Part shown: piece by piece, positions 45,403-53,833 of the stretch
How positions within the stretch are numbered: the first letter of the stretch is position 1
How the letters are laid out: each line of letters opens with the position of its first letter
Source of the DNA: CAYNEO01 sp964396245
Lineage (GTDB): Bacteria; Zixibacteria; MSB-5A5; GN15; FEB-12
Direction of reading: 5' to 3'
NCBI GenBank assembly: GCA_964396245.1
Contig: CAYNEO010000001.1
Location: 112,876-176,875, forward strand
Length of the DNA: 64,000 bases
The notes under the pieces: model-generated
What the model was told of the DNA's origin: nothing
The model's database searches: none
Seen by the model: only the letters and a program-made list of their open reading frames with translations
Program-made: the position numbers and the translations under genes

Positions 45403-45419
45403 TTTCATTTCCATTTCAT
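45403..45419 (+). promoter_or_regulatory. TTTCAT-N5-TTTCAT box 3, upstream of the PepSY-like gene
   Basis: Same motif and orientation as box 2. It abuts a perfect TTGACA at 45422-45427, the position expected for direct activation by a PhoB/OmpR-type regulator. The -10 region is weak, as often in activated promoters. Confidence 0.7.
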
Positions 45420-45502
45420 CTTTGACATTTACGTTCCAACCGTTAATTCCGGCCGAATTTGATTTCGGACGGTCCAAGCAAACAAGCTGGAAAGGAGAAA
45501 CC

Positions 45503-46048
45503 ATGAAAATCACATGGACTTGGACAAACGGGTTGCCGGCGCTGGCGTTGGCCGCGCTGTTATGGGTATCGGCCATCACACCGACACGAGCAGCTGAAAA
45601 TGGGGAAGAAGAGAACGTGACCGCTCCGGAGGCCGTGATGAAGGCATTTCAGGAGGCCTACCCGAAGGCCGAGGTTCGCGGTATTTCCAAGGAAACCGAA
45701 GGCGGCAAGGTCTACTTTGAGATCGAGAGCATTGACGGCAAAGTGCGCCGGGACCTGCTCTACCTCTCCGACGGAAGTGTCTTTGAAATCGAAGAGGGAA
45801 TCGCCCCGAGCGACCTTCCGGCACAGGTGACCGATAGCCTCAAAGCCAGATATCCCAAGGGGGAGATCCAGAAAGCCGAAAAGATAACCCGGAGCAACGT
45901 TGTAGAGTATGAGGTTCTCCTGGAAAACGAGGAGGAAAATCTCGAAGTAGTGATTGATTCCAACGGCACGATCAAATCGCAGGCTTCGGTTTCAGATGAA
46001 GACGAAACGGCCCAAGACGGCGAGAGCGAAGAAGCAGAAAAGGATTAA
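45503..46048 (+). CDS. PepSY-like periplasmic protein
   Basis: A 181-residue protein with a signal peptide ending PTRAA. It carries two PepSY-like units (FQEAYPKAEVRGISKE...YFEIES and SLKARYPKGEIQKAEK...VVEYEVLLE), then an acidic tail. PepSY-type domains often bind or inhibit periplasmic partners and are known beside kinases and metal systems. The AAAGGAG ribosome site sets the ATG. It sits in the regulated efflux operon, so it may tune the kinase or scavenge the substrate. Confidence 0.85.
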   Translation: MKITWTWTNGLPALALAALLWVSAITPTRAAENGEEENVTAPEAVMKAFQEAYPKAEVRGISKETEGGKVYFEIESIDGKVRRDLLYLSDGSVFEIEEGIAPSDLPAQVTDSLKARYPKGEIQKAEKITRSNVVEYEVLLENEEENLEVVIDSNGTIKSQASVSDEDETAQDGESEEAEKD

Positions 46049-46188
46049 ACCCTGACGGTGTGATCGGCAGCAACCGAGAAGCCGGAGCGACGGCATCGAA
46101 CAGCCCTGGCCGAAGGAACAATGCAGTGCCACTTATGGTTGATGGAGTGAGCTCGACAGGCATACCAAGCAAAGATTCGGTTAGTATC

Positions 46189-47499
46189 ATGCTGAGGACA
46201 GGGTTCTGCATTTTAGCCTTTCTATGTATGTGTGGTGGTGTGGCGGCCTCGGATACGCTTACCCTCGAGCGGTGTATCGAGATAGCCAGAGCCAACAGCC
46301 CTGAACTTCGAATCGCGGCGTATGGTATACGTTCGTCGGAGTTTGCAAAGTCGGTGGCGGACAAGGCGCGCTGGCCGAGTTTTTCGATCGCCGGAAATGC
46401 GAGCTACGCGCCTGCTTCATTGAGTTTTGGCTATGATCCTGCCGTTTCAAATGGCGGTGAATTCGGCGCCCGACTGGTTGCTGAACAGACCGTCTATAAC
46501 GGCGGCCTCATGGGACTCGACATCCGTCTGGCGGAGTCCGCAGTTCTGGGGCAGTCGCTGGCCTATCAGCAGCAGGAACGGGATCTTGTTTTTTCAGTTC
46601 GGCAGGCGTTTGTGAATCTCCTTCTGGCGCAGCAACAGGCGGAACTCAGAGATAGCAGTGTGAACCGCCTCATGGATTATCTGGGACTGGTGGAAAGACT
46701 CAACGAATCAGGAACGGTCGGTTATACCGACTTTCTGAGCACCCAGGTTGACCTCGACAACGCACGAGTAGCTTCAATAGCCGCAGCTGAAGCTCTCAAA
46801 TCAACCCGATTCAATCTTGCGCGGCTGATGGGTACGCCTGATGACACCACCTTCGTGGTTCGCGGGTCGCTGGACAGCTTGCTGATAGATTCACAGGACA
46901 CTGCCGTGCTGGTGCCGGAAATGCAAATGGACCATAACCTGGATATTGTCGCCGCCCAGGTGGGTCGGACGCAATCGCAGATTGCACTGGCACAAGCGAA
47001 GGCCCATTGGCGCCCTTCGGTTTCCCTGATGGCGGATGCCGGAGTGGTTACGTCGCGTGAAAACCTGCTTCTCCCCCGTTCAGAAAGGTACAACTCGGTT
47101 GGGTATTCAGTCGGATTGACTGTCGACATGCCGTTATGGGATTGGGGTACTCGAAAAGCCGAAATTCAGAGAAGTAGTCTTGAACTGAAATCTTCGAGTG
47201 AATACATCGAACTGGTACGGCGTGACGTTCTCACTTCCTATCGTACTGCCCGCTCTCAGTTGACCGGCGCACTGCGTCGACTGCAATCCATCCGCCGGAT
47301 GACTGAGACGGCGCAGAAGAACTATCTTCTCAGCACCGCCCAGTACGCCGACGGAGCGGTGACCGCTTCGGAGGTCCTGATAGCGCAACAATTGCTCACG
47401 AGCGCGTATTCAACGGAAGTAGAGACACTGGCAGAGATTCAGTCGCTGAGGGCTCAATTGGCCAAAATCACGAAATCGACACAGGAAACACGCCCATGA
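46189..47499 (+). CDS. TolC-family outer-membrane channel of the efflux system
   Basis: A 436-residue exported protein with a signal peptide ending GGVAAS and the pattern LTLERCIEIARANSPELR that marks TolC/OEP proteins. Two internal repeats of coiled-coil helices form the tunnel, with TSAYSTEVETLAEIQSLRAQLAKI near the end. The start is not fixed by a clear ribosome site; the chosen ATG gives a clean signal peptide. Its stop overlaps the adaptor start. Confidence 0.9.
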   Translation: MLRTGFCILAFLCMCGGVAASDTLTLERCIEIARANSPELRIAAYGIRSSEFAKSVADKARWPSFSIAGNASYAPASLSFGYDPAVSNGGEFGARLVAEQTVYNGGLMGLDIRLAESAVLGQSLAYQQQERDLVFSVRQAFVNLLLAQQQAELRDSSVNRLMDYLGLVERLNESGTVGYTDFLSTQVDLDNARVASIAAAEALKSTRFNLARLMGTPDDTTFVVRGSLDSLLIDSQDTAVLVPEMQMDHNLDIVAAQVGRTQSQIALAQAKAHWRPSVSLMADAGVVTSRENLLLPRSERYNSVGYSVGLTVDMPLWDWGTRKAEIQRSSLELKSSSEYIELVRRDVLTSYRTARSQLTGALRRLQSIRRMTETAQKNYLLSTAQYADGAVTASEVLIAQQLLTSAYSTEVETLAEIQSLRAQLAKITKSTQETRP

Positions 47500-48503
47500 G
47501 ACTTATCGTTTCGCTCTGCATGATTTTGATGTTGATGGCACTGGTCTCCGGCTGCGGGGGGTCCGACAGCAATCAGGGAAGCGACTCACCAACGCCGGTT
47601 GTAAGCGTAGGCGTTGTTCCCGTCGCCCGAGGTTCTCTCAATGTGACGTTGCAGGTCTTTGGCGAAACGGACGTGCTTGACCGAGAGGATATCGTATCAC
47701 CCATCGACGGCACCATTACTTCGATGAATGTCGAAGTCGGCAGCCGAGTGAAGGACGGCGATACCCTTGCGGTTATCCGGACGCGCGATTCGGAGGCATC
47801 GATAGCCGGGGCACAACGGTTGATGGACGAAGCAAACAACCCTCAACAGCGAGCACGGGCAGAGGAGGCGATGCGGGTTGCGGTGGAAAGCCAGCAACTT
47901 GTACCGGTGATCGCGCACCGGAGTGGAGATATTGTCGCGAAGATGGTCAGTGACAAACAGACTGTTACGACGAATACTGTTCTTCTCCAGCTGGTTGACC
48001 TTTCCACGCTGGACTTCGTCGCCAATGTACCGTTGCAGGATATACCTAAGGTTAAGGAAGGACAACCGTGTCGCATTCATTTTCCGTCCTTGCCGAATAC
48101 GGGATTCGATGGCACCGTAGCGGCTGTCAGTGCACAGTCCATGCCCGGAAGTCAGGCCGCAAAGGTGCGAATTGACTTCACGACACCACCCAAGGAAATC
48201 GAGGCGGATCTCCGGGTCGGCATGATGGGAACGGCCGACATTATAACCGGTGTGCACAAAGACGTCCTTGTTGTGCCCAGACAGGCCCTTTTACGCAACG
48301 ACATTACCGATGCCTACTCCATCTATACCGTCAATCAAGATTCTCTTGCAATATCAATCCCGGTCACGGTCGGGGTTGTCGGTGATTCACTTGCTGAGGT
48401 TTCGGCGCCTTCGCTGAAGGCGGGTCAGCCGGTTATTGTGCAGGGTAACTATGAAGTCAGCGATTCTACTCGCGTAACGGTACAAGGCGGATCAGGGCAG
48501 TGA
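47496..48503 (+). CDS. RND efflux periplasmic adaptor (membrane fusion lipoprotein)
   Basis: A 335-residue lipoprotein with lipobox VSGC. It has a barrel-sandwich lipoyl half-motif (SPIDGTITSMNVEVGSRVKDGDTLAVI), a very short helical hairpin between the lipoyl halves, then a beta-barrel domain. It links the TolC-like channel and the RND pump. Overlaps both neighbours by 4 bases. Confidence 0.93.
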   Translation: MRLIVSLCMILMLMALVSGCGGSDSNQGSDSPTPVVSVGVVPVARGSLNVTLQVFGETDVLDREDIVSPIDGTITSMNVEVGSRVKDGDTLAVIRTRDSEASIAGAQRLMDEANNPQQRARAEEAMRVAVESQQLVPVIAHRSGDIVAKMVSDKQTVTTNTVLLQLVDLSTLDFVANVPLQDIPKVKEGQPCRIHFPSLPNTGFDGTVAAVSAQSMPGSQAAKVRIDFTTPPKEIEADLRVGMMGTADIITGVHKDVLVVPRQALLRNDITDAYSIYTVNQDSLAISIPVTVGVVGDSLAEVSAPSLKAGQPVIVQGNYEVSDSTRVTVQGGSGQ

Positions 48504-51500
48504 ATCCATTCCAGTATGCTCGGAAACATCGCAAGGCCGTGCTCTTCCTGATGTCCGGTTTGCTGGCCGCCGGAATTGTGGCAACGCCGTTTATGCCGGT
48601 ATCACTATTCCCGGATATAACGTTCCCGCGAATTGTCATCCTCGCCGATAATGGCGAACAGCCGGCAGAACGGATGATGATTCAGGTTACCAAGCCGCTC
48701 GAGGAAGTGGCGAGTTCGGTTCCCGGGGTTGAAGTGGTGAAATCCATTACCGGCCGCGGATCCACCGAGATATCACTCGGTTTGAGCTGGAAAGTCAATG
48801 TCGAGGAGGCCCTGCAGACACTGCAGAATCGCATCGGCGATATCCGCAGTTCACTTCCGGCCGAGGCTTCCATTCAAGTCGAACGCATGAGTGTAGCCGT
48901 ATTTCCGATCCTTGGATACAGCTTGACTTCCGACACTCTCGATCCAGTGACACTGCGAGACATTGCGCTCTACCAAATCCGTCCGGCGGTGACCAGAGTG
49001 GCAGGCGTTGCCCGGGTCGAGGTCGTCGGCGGCAATACGCGTGAATTCCACATAACCGTGTTTCCTGAAAAGCTTTATTCCTATCGACTGGATATCAGAG
49101 ATATTACCTCGGCTATCGAAAAGACCAATCAGCTGGGATCGGCAGGGTTGATTGAAAACAATTATCACCTCTATCTGTCGCTCGTTTCCGGTTTGCTCAA
49201 CACGAAGGAAGACATCGAGAGTGCTGTGGTGGTGAACCGAAACGGCGTACCGGTCCTGATTAAGGATGTTGCCACTGTCGAAGCATCGGTCGCGCCCAGC
49301 TACATCCGCACGACCGCCAACGGCAAGCCGGCGGTGTTGATCAGCGTCGTCAAACAACCTTTGGGAAGCACGGTTGCCATTGGCAAGGAAGTGCAGAAGG
49401 TAGTCGCCGGTCTCAAACTCCCGGCCGGTGTCACGTTTGACAACTGGTATGACCAGGGAGATTTTATCAATCGGTCGATCAGCGGCACGCGTGACAGTAT
49501 CATCATTGGTATTGTTTTATCGATGTTCGTCTTGCTTGTTTTCCTTCGAAGCTGGCGGATAAGTTTGGTGATGCTGATTGTCGTTCCGGCGACGATCGGC
49601 ATCACCCTTCTGCTTCTGAAGATCTTCGGTGAGAGCATTAATATCATGACGCTCGGCGGGATCGCCGCGGCAGTCGGATTGATCATCGATGATTCTATCG
49701 TCGTGATAGAGAACATCTTCGTCCAGATGGGTCGGCAGCGAGAACATCAAGAGACGGCAGGCGCAATGATAAAGGCGGCCGCCGGCCGTTCGATCCATGA
49801 ACTGTTACCGGCAATCGGAGGATCGTCCGCCTGCACGATCGCAATCAACATACCTCTGATTTTTCTCGGCGGTCTCACCGGAGCTTTCTTCACATCGCTC
49901 GCCATCACGATGATCCTTGCCCTGGCGGTCTCGTTCTTTCTCTCCACGACGGCGACGCCCCTGCTCGCTGCCATGCTGATGAATCGCGGCGGTATCGAAC
50001 GAGAAATCAGGCGCGAGACGCATAAATCCGTCCTCACCCGAATTTACGAGCGGGCTTTGCGCACCTCGCTGCGTTTCCGCTTGGCGGTGATCCCCCTTGT
50101 TATCGGTATCTTCGTCGCTGCCTACTATATATATGCGGGGATCGGCAGCGGATTCATGCCGGACATGGACGAAGGCACCTTTGTTCTCGATTACACTTCT
50201 CCCCCGGGGACGTCGCTTACCGAAACGGATCGCATGCTCGATCATGTGGGCAGCGAGCTGATGAAAATACCGGAGGTGGAGTCTTACTCTCGCCGTACCG
50301 GAACTCAGCTCGGGTTCTTCCTGACCGAACCGAATACCGGAGACTTCCTGGTCAAGCTCAAGACCAACCGGAGTCGGTCAATCTGGGATATCATGGCCCA
50401 GGTGCGCCGAACAGTCGATTCGACCGAGCCGGCGCTCGAGGTCGATTTTGGGCAATTGATGACCGACTTGATCGGCGACCTGACCAACACTCCGAAGCCG
50501 GTGGAGATCAAACTCTTCGGCGACAGTGTCGCCATCCTCGAATCAAAGGCAAAGGAAGTTGCCAAGTTAATAGAACAGGTGCCGGGTGTGGTGGATATTT
50601 TCGACGGAATCGTTATCTCCGGCTCTTCCTTTATGATGAATGTAGACCCCATGAAAGCGGCGCTGTTTAATCTCACGACCGAAGATATCAAACAGCAACT
50701 CGAGACAATGATACATGGTGTGGTCGCCAGCAACATTCAGCGCGGTGAAAAGCTCATCGGAATGCGCGTAGTCTTCCCACCCGTCTATGGTGAGGATTTC
50801 CAGAAAATCAGGGCGCTCCAGCTTGTCAACTCTGATGGCGTTCTTGTCCCACTCGAAGACGTTGCCAACACCGAATTCACCGGGGGCCAGGCGGAGCTGG
50901 ACCGCGAAGGACTCCGCCCGGTGGTCGCGGTGAGTGCACGCATTGAGGGACGCGATCTGGGTAGAACGATACGTGATATTAAGCACGAGCTGTCGGCTCA
51001 TTTGGTACTGCCTCGCGGTGTCACTCTCGAATACGGCGGGGTTTACCAGACGCAACAGCAGTCATTCCGCGGACTGCTGGCAGTGGCTGTCGCCGCATTT
51101 TTGATGGTGTTTGTGATCCTTCTATTCGAGTTCGGCGAGTTCACGGTCCCGATTTCCGTGCTCACAGTCTGTTTGCTTTCGCTGCTCGGTGTCGTTGCGG
51201 CGTTGTGGCTGACGGGTACGACTTTCAATATCTCGAGCTTTGTCGGACTGATCATGATTATCGGGATTGTCGCCGAGAACAGTGTATTCATTATGAATGA
51301 GTATAAAGAAATCCGTGGCCGGGAGTCAGATATTGACACTGCTCTTGTCACGGCGTGTAGCCATCGGACAAGGCCTATCATCATGACTACACTGGCGGCG
51401 GTTCTGGCCCTGCTCCCTCTTGCTGTCGGGATTGGGACAGGTGCCCAGATGCTTCAGCCGCTCGCAATCGCGGTAATCGGCGGATTCTGTGTGTCGGCGA

Positions 51501-51553
51501 TGTTGCTCTTCTTTGTATTGCCGGTGCTGTTCCGGCTGATCCATCGCGCGTAG
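48500..51553 (+). CDS. RND-superfamily efflux pump
   Basis: A 1017-residue inner-membrane proton antiporter with twelve helices and two large periplasmic loops. In helix 4 the motif GLIIDDSIVVIEN (Asp397-Asp398) is the proton-relay pair of hydrophobe/amphiphile (AcrB-like) pumps; heavy-metal RND pumps have a single Asp followed by Gly or Ala there. Substrates are therefore more likely organic than metal ions. It starts with a GTG overlapping the adaptor stop (GTGA). Confidence 0.93.
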   Translation: MNPFQYARKHRKAVLFLMSGLLAAGIVATPFMPVSLFPDITFPRIVILADNGEQPAERMMIQVTKPLEEVASSVPGVEVVKSITGRGSTEISLGLSWKVNVEEALQTLQNRIGDIRSSLPAEASIQVERMSVAVFPILGYSLTSDTLDPVTLRDIALYQIRPAVTRVAGVARVEVVGGNTREFHITVFPEKLYSYRLDIRDITSAIEKTNQLGSAGLIENNYHLYLSLVSGLLNTKEDIESAVVVNRNGVPVLIKDVATVEASVAPSYIRTTANGKPAVLISVVKQPLGSTVAIGKEVQKVVAGLKLPAGVTFDNWYDQGDFINRSISGTRDSIIIGIVLSMFVLLVFLRSWRISLVMLIVVPATIGITLLLLKIFGESINIMTLGGIAAAVGLIIDDSIVVIENIFVQMGRQREHQETAGAMIKAAAGRSIHELLPAIGGSSACTIAINIPLIFLGGLTGAFFTSLAITMILALAVSFFLSTTATPLLAAMLMNRGGIEREIRRETHKSVLTRIYERALRTSLRFRLAVIPLVIGIFVAAYYIYAGIGSGFMPDMDEGTFVLDYTSPPGTSLTETDRMLDHVGSELMKIPEVESYSRRTGTQLGFFLTEPNTGDFLVKLKTNRSRSIWDIMAQVRRTVDSTEPALEVDFGQLMTDLIGDLTNTPKPVEIKLFGDSVAILESKAKEVAKLIEQVPGVVDIFDGIVISGSSFMMNVDPMKAALFNLTTEDIKQQLETMIHGVVASNIQRGEKLIGMRVVFPPVYGEDFQKIRALQLVNSDGVLVPLEDVANTEFTGGQAELDREGLRPVVAVSARIEGRDLGRTIRDIKHELSAHLVLPRGVTLEYGGVYQTQQQSFRGLLAVAVAAFLMVFVILLFEFGEFTVPISVLTVCLLSLLGVVAALWLTGTTFNISSFVGLIMIIGIVAENSVFIMNEYKEIRGRESDIDTALVTACSHRTRPIIMTTLAAVLALLPLAVGIGTGAQMLQPLAIAVIGGFCVSAMLLFFVLPVLFRLIHRA

Positions 51554-51620
51554 GTAGTCTTGCACCTCGCCCGGGTTACAGATACAAGTTATTGTATTAC
51601 AATGGATTGGCAAATCTTAG

Positions 51621-51693
51621 CTCCCCCGGCTGGACTCGAACCAGCGACCCGCTGATTAACAGTCAGCTGCTCTACCGACTGAGCTACAGGGGA
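51621..51693 (-). tRNA. tRNA-Asn (GTT anticodon)
   Basis: Read on the minus strand it forms a full cloverleaf with a 7-bp acceptor stem (one G-U pair), D-loop AGTCGGTAGA, anticodon GTT (51658-51660) and T-loop TTCGAGT. No CCA is encoded. Its 3' end is the source of the 17-bp repeat found at 41889. Confidence 0.95.
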
Positions 51694-51831
51694 GTAAGCA
51701 AAAAATCTATATGGCCTCAACAGGCAGACCGCATTATATCGATTTTCGGCAGATTGTCAATGTTTTTTCGGTTTGCCGACAATCGATTGTCCCGTTGTAA
51801 GATACAAGCCAATCGGGGGATGTCGAGGCAC

Positions 51832-51859
51832 AAAAAAAAGACGGGCCCGTCGGCCCGTC
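51832..51859 (-). terminator. Rho-independent terminator after the sorting-domain protein
   Basis: A perfect 8-bp stem (GACGGGCC with GGCCCGTC), loop CGTC, with a run of T on the minus strand from the A tract at 51832-51839. Confidence 0.88.
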
Positions 51860-51883
51860 CCTCGCACAACCGTGCAGCCTCAT

Positions 51884-53371
51884 TCATTTCAACAGCAGCA
51901 TTTTCTTTGCCTCGGCCAAATCACCGGCGTTGAGGCGGTAGAAATACACGCCGGTGGCGACCTGCGAACCATCGTCGGCCAGCCCGTCCCATATAACCCG
52001 GTGCGTTCCGGCAGGCTGTTCCCGGTTCACGAGAGAACGAATCTGTCGCCCGAGCAGGTCGACAATCTCAATCGTGACGAATGACCTTGAAGGGATCGTG
52101 TATTCGATTGTTGTCGATGGGTTGAACGGGTTCGGGTAGTTCTGGCTGAGCCCGAAATCGGACGGTAGCGTCTCGCGGATGTCATCGGCGATGCCGACCG
52201 GAAAGTCAAGCGCAACCGCCCAGTAATCGCGGTAGCTTCCGCTGCTGGATGCCGCGCGAGTACCGAACAGATATATGCCTACACCGGGGACTTCCAGGGC
52301 AACACGGCCCTCGTCGTGGATTTTGTTCACATGACTGTAGCTCCACAGCGTGTCGCCGTTAGCATCAATTTTCAGGACATACATGTCATTGTAGTAGTTG
52401 TCCGCGTTGTAATTTCTGCCGGCGATCAGGAAACCGTTATCCTGGCAGGCAGAAATCCCGTATGCCGCGTCGTTGGCCGCATCCTGCCCCGCCGACTTGG
52501 TCCACAGCGTATCGCCATCGGGCTGTATCTTGACAAGGAAAACGTCGGTATTGGTATTCACGACGGAGCCGGCGATCATGTAGTTACCATCATGAGTCGG
52601 AGCGACAGCGTGACCTTCGTCGTAGCTCGCCGTACCGAACGTGTGTGTCCAGAGGGTGTCGCCGTTGGAATCGGTTCTGATGACATAAATGTCGTACGAT
52701 CCGAGGCCATAGGATTCGGTCATTCCCACGAGCATGAAACCGCCGTCGTCCATCTCGCACAGGTCGTAGCCCACATCATCGCCGGGGCCACCGTACGTTT
52801 GCGCCCACAGTGAATCGCCGAGCGAGTCGGCGCGGAACAGAAAGACGTCTTTGTCATCGGTCCACCCGACAATGGCGAAGCCGCTGTCGGCGGTCTCGAC
52901 TATCGCCTCGGTGCTGAAACCGTTGGCGCCGACATAGTCTTTGCCCCACAGTTCATTGCCGAGCGAATCGGCCTTGAACAATCGTATACGGTACGGCTCG
53001 CTGGTGTTGGCGATGCGTCCGTGGCCGCATATGACAAGGTTGTGGTCGTATGTCTCGATAATATCGCGGCCGTAATCGCGGCGGTCGAAATTTCCGAAGG
53101 TGGCTGTCCAGAGCGTGTCGCCGTCGGCGTTGATTTTCACGACCCACTGATCCCCCTTGATCGTATCCCCGTTTGTGGTCGAATTGCCGTTCATGGCAAA
53201 ACCGCCGTCGTATGTCCGTGTGGCGCCGTACAGCATATCATAGCCGTCCCATCCGGGACGGTCTCCATACAGGCGGCTCCAGAGCGTGTCCGGCGTCTGT
53301 GCCTGAAGAGAAGTCGCCAGGACAATGGCAGCCACCAGACAGATGGTCAGTTTCGTTGACAAGTGTTTCAT
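51884..53371 (-). CDS. Secreted repeat protein with C-terminal sorting/FlgD-like domain
   Basis: A 495-residue exported protein. After the signal peptide come about seven repeats of ~50 residues with DGDTLWTxTFG and GGFxxxG motifs, probably a beta-propeller. The last ~85 residues (NYPNPFNPSTTIEYTIP to GVYFYRLNAGD and a final KKMLLLK) match the type IX-style sorting or FlgD Ig-like domain common in the FCB group. It is likely exported to the cell surface. Ribosome site AGGAG is present. Confidence 0.87.
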   Translation of the reverse strand: MKHLSTKLTICLVAAIVLATSLQAQTPDTLWSRLYGDRPGWDGYDMLYGATRTYDGGFAMNGNSTTNGDTIKGDQWVVKINADGDTLWTATFGNFDRRDYGRDIIETYDHNLVICGHGRIANTSEPYRIRLFKADSLGNELWGKDYVGANGFSTEAIVETADSGFAIVGWTDDKDVFLFRADSLGDSLWAQTYGGPGDDVGYDLCEMDDGGFMLVGMTESYGLGSYDIYVIRTDSNGDTLWTHTFGTASYDEGHAVAPTHDGNYMIAGSVVNTNTDVFLVKIQPDGDTLWTKSAGQDAANDAAYGISACQDNGFLIAGRNYNADNYYNDMYVLKIDANGDTLWSYSHVNKIHDEGRVALEVPGVGIYLFGTRAASSSGSYRDYWAVALDFPVGIADDIRETLPSDFGLSQNYPNPFNPSTTIEYTIPSRSFVTIEIVDLLGRQIRSLVNREQPAGTHRVIWDGLADDGSQVATGVYFYRLNAGDLAEAKKMLLLK

Positions 53372-53833
53372 GAAGAACTCCTGTTGTAGTGGGTCAGGGA
53401 TCTTGTTTACCTCACGAGAACCGATGCAATCCGGGAAGGGACCTTGGGGCCGGCTGATAGCGGATAGTGTGCCGTTACGCTATCGTTGGCGCAGAATCAC
53501 AACGCGGGCAAAATATACCCGGTAACCGCGGCCGGTCGACAATTCCGGGAAATTGCCGTTACCGATTCCGGCGCATCAGGTTTGTACCGACAAGAGTCGT
53601 GCTCAATCTGGTGAGAAAAGTAGGTCATTTTGTCTTTGTTGGCAATTAAAAAAAGTCAGCCATAAATTAGCTACTCTCTCAGTAGTCTCGGCATATTACC
53701 GTCAGATTTTCCGGAGATAGTCTGATCCGCCGGGAACCGCTGCTCCCCATTCCCGCTTCTATTAATATCACTTGAAAATGGAGCTAATCGGTCCTATATT
53801 GGGCTGAATACTTTAACCGCAGGAGGTATGGCT
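53372..53833. other. 462-bp intergenic region
   Basis: Apart from the PIG-L promoter at 53772-53800 and a weak inverted repeat (CGGTAAC near 53519 with GTTACCG near 53555), nothing recognisable is seen. No promoter for the minus-strand gene was identified. Confidence 0.5.
53772..53800 (+). promoter_or_regulatory. Promoter of the PIG-L deacetylase gene
   Basis: TTGAAA (53772-53777), a 17-base spacer and TATATT (53795-53800). The expected transcript starts near 53807, about 27 bases before the GTG start. Confidence 0.75.

Larger units (their letters stand above)
41906..51620. mobile_element. Putative tRNA-Asn-borne island carrying a regulated efflux system
   Basis: The segment between the two 17-bp repeats holds PAP2, the two-component system, PepSY-like, TolC, adaptor and RND genes. 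The distal repeat lies on the 3' side of the tRNA, as expected if a tyrosine recombinase integrated at the tRNA end. No integrase, transposase or mobility gene is present, so it may be an old or passively mobilised insertion. The element is inferred from the repeats and tRNA context only. Confidence 0.5.

Noticed and set aside
43282..51553. Heavy-metal (Cus/Czc-type) efflux system
   Set aside because: The pump has the Asp-Asp pair of organic-compound pumps and no metal-binding motif was seen in adaptor or regulator.
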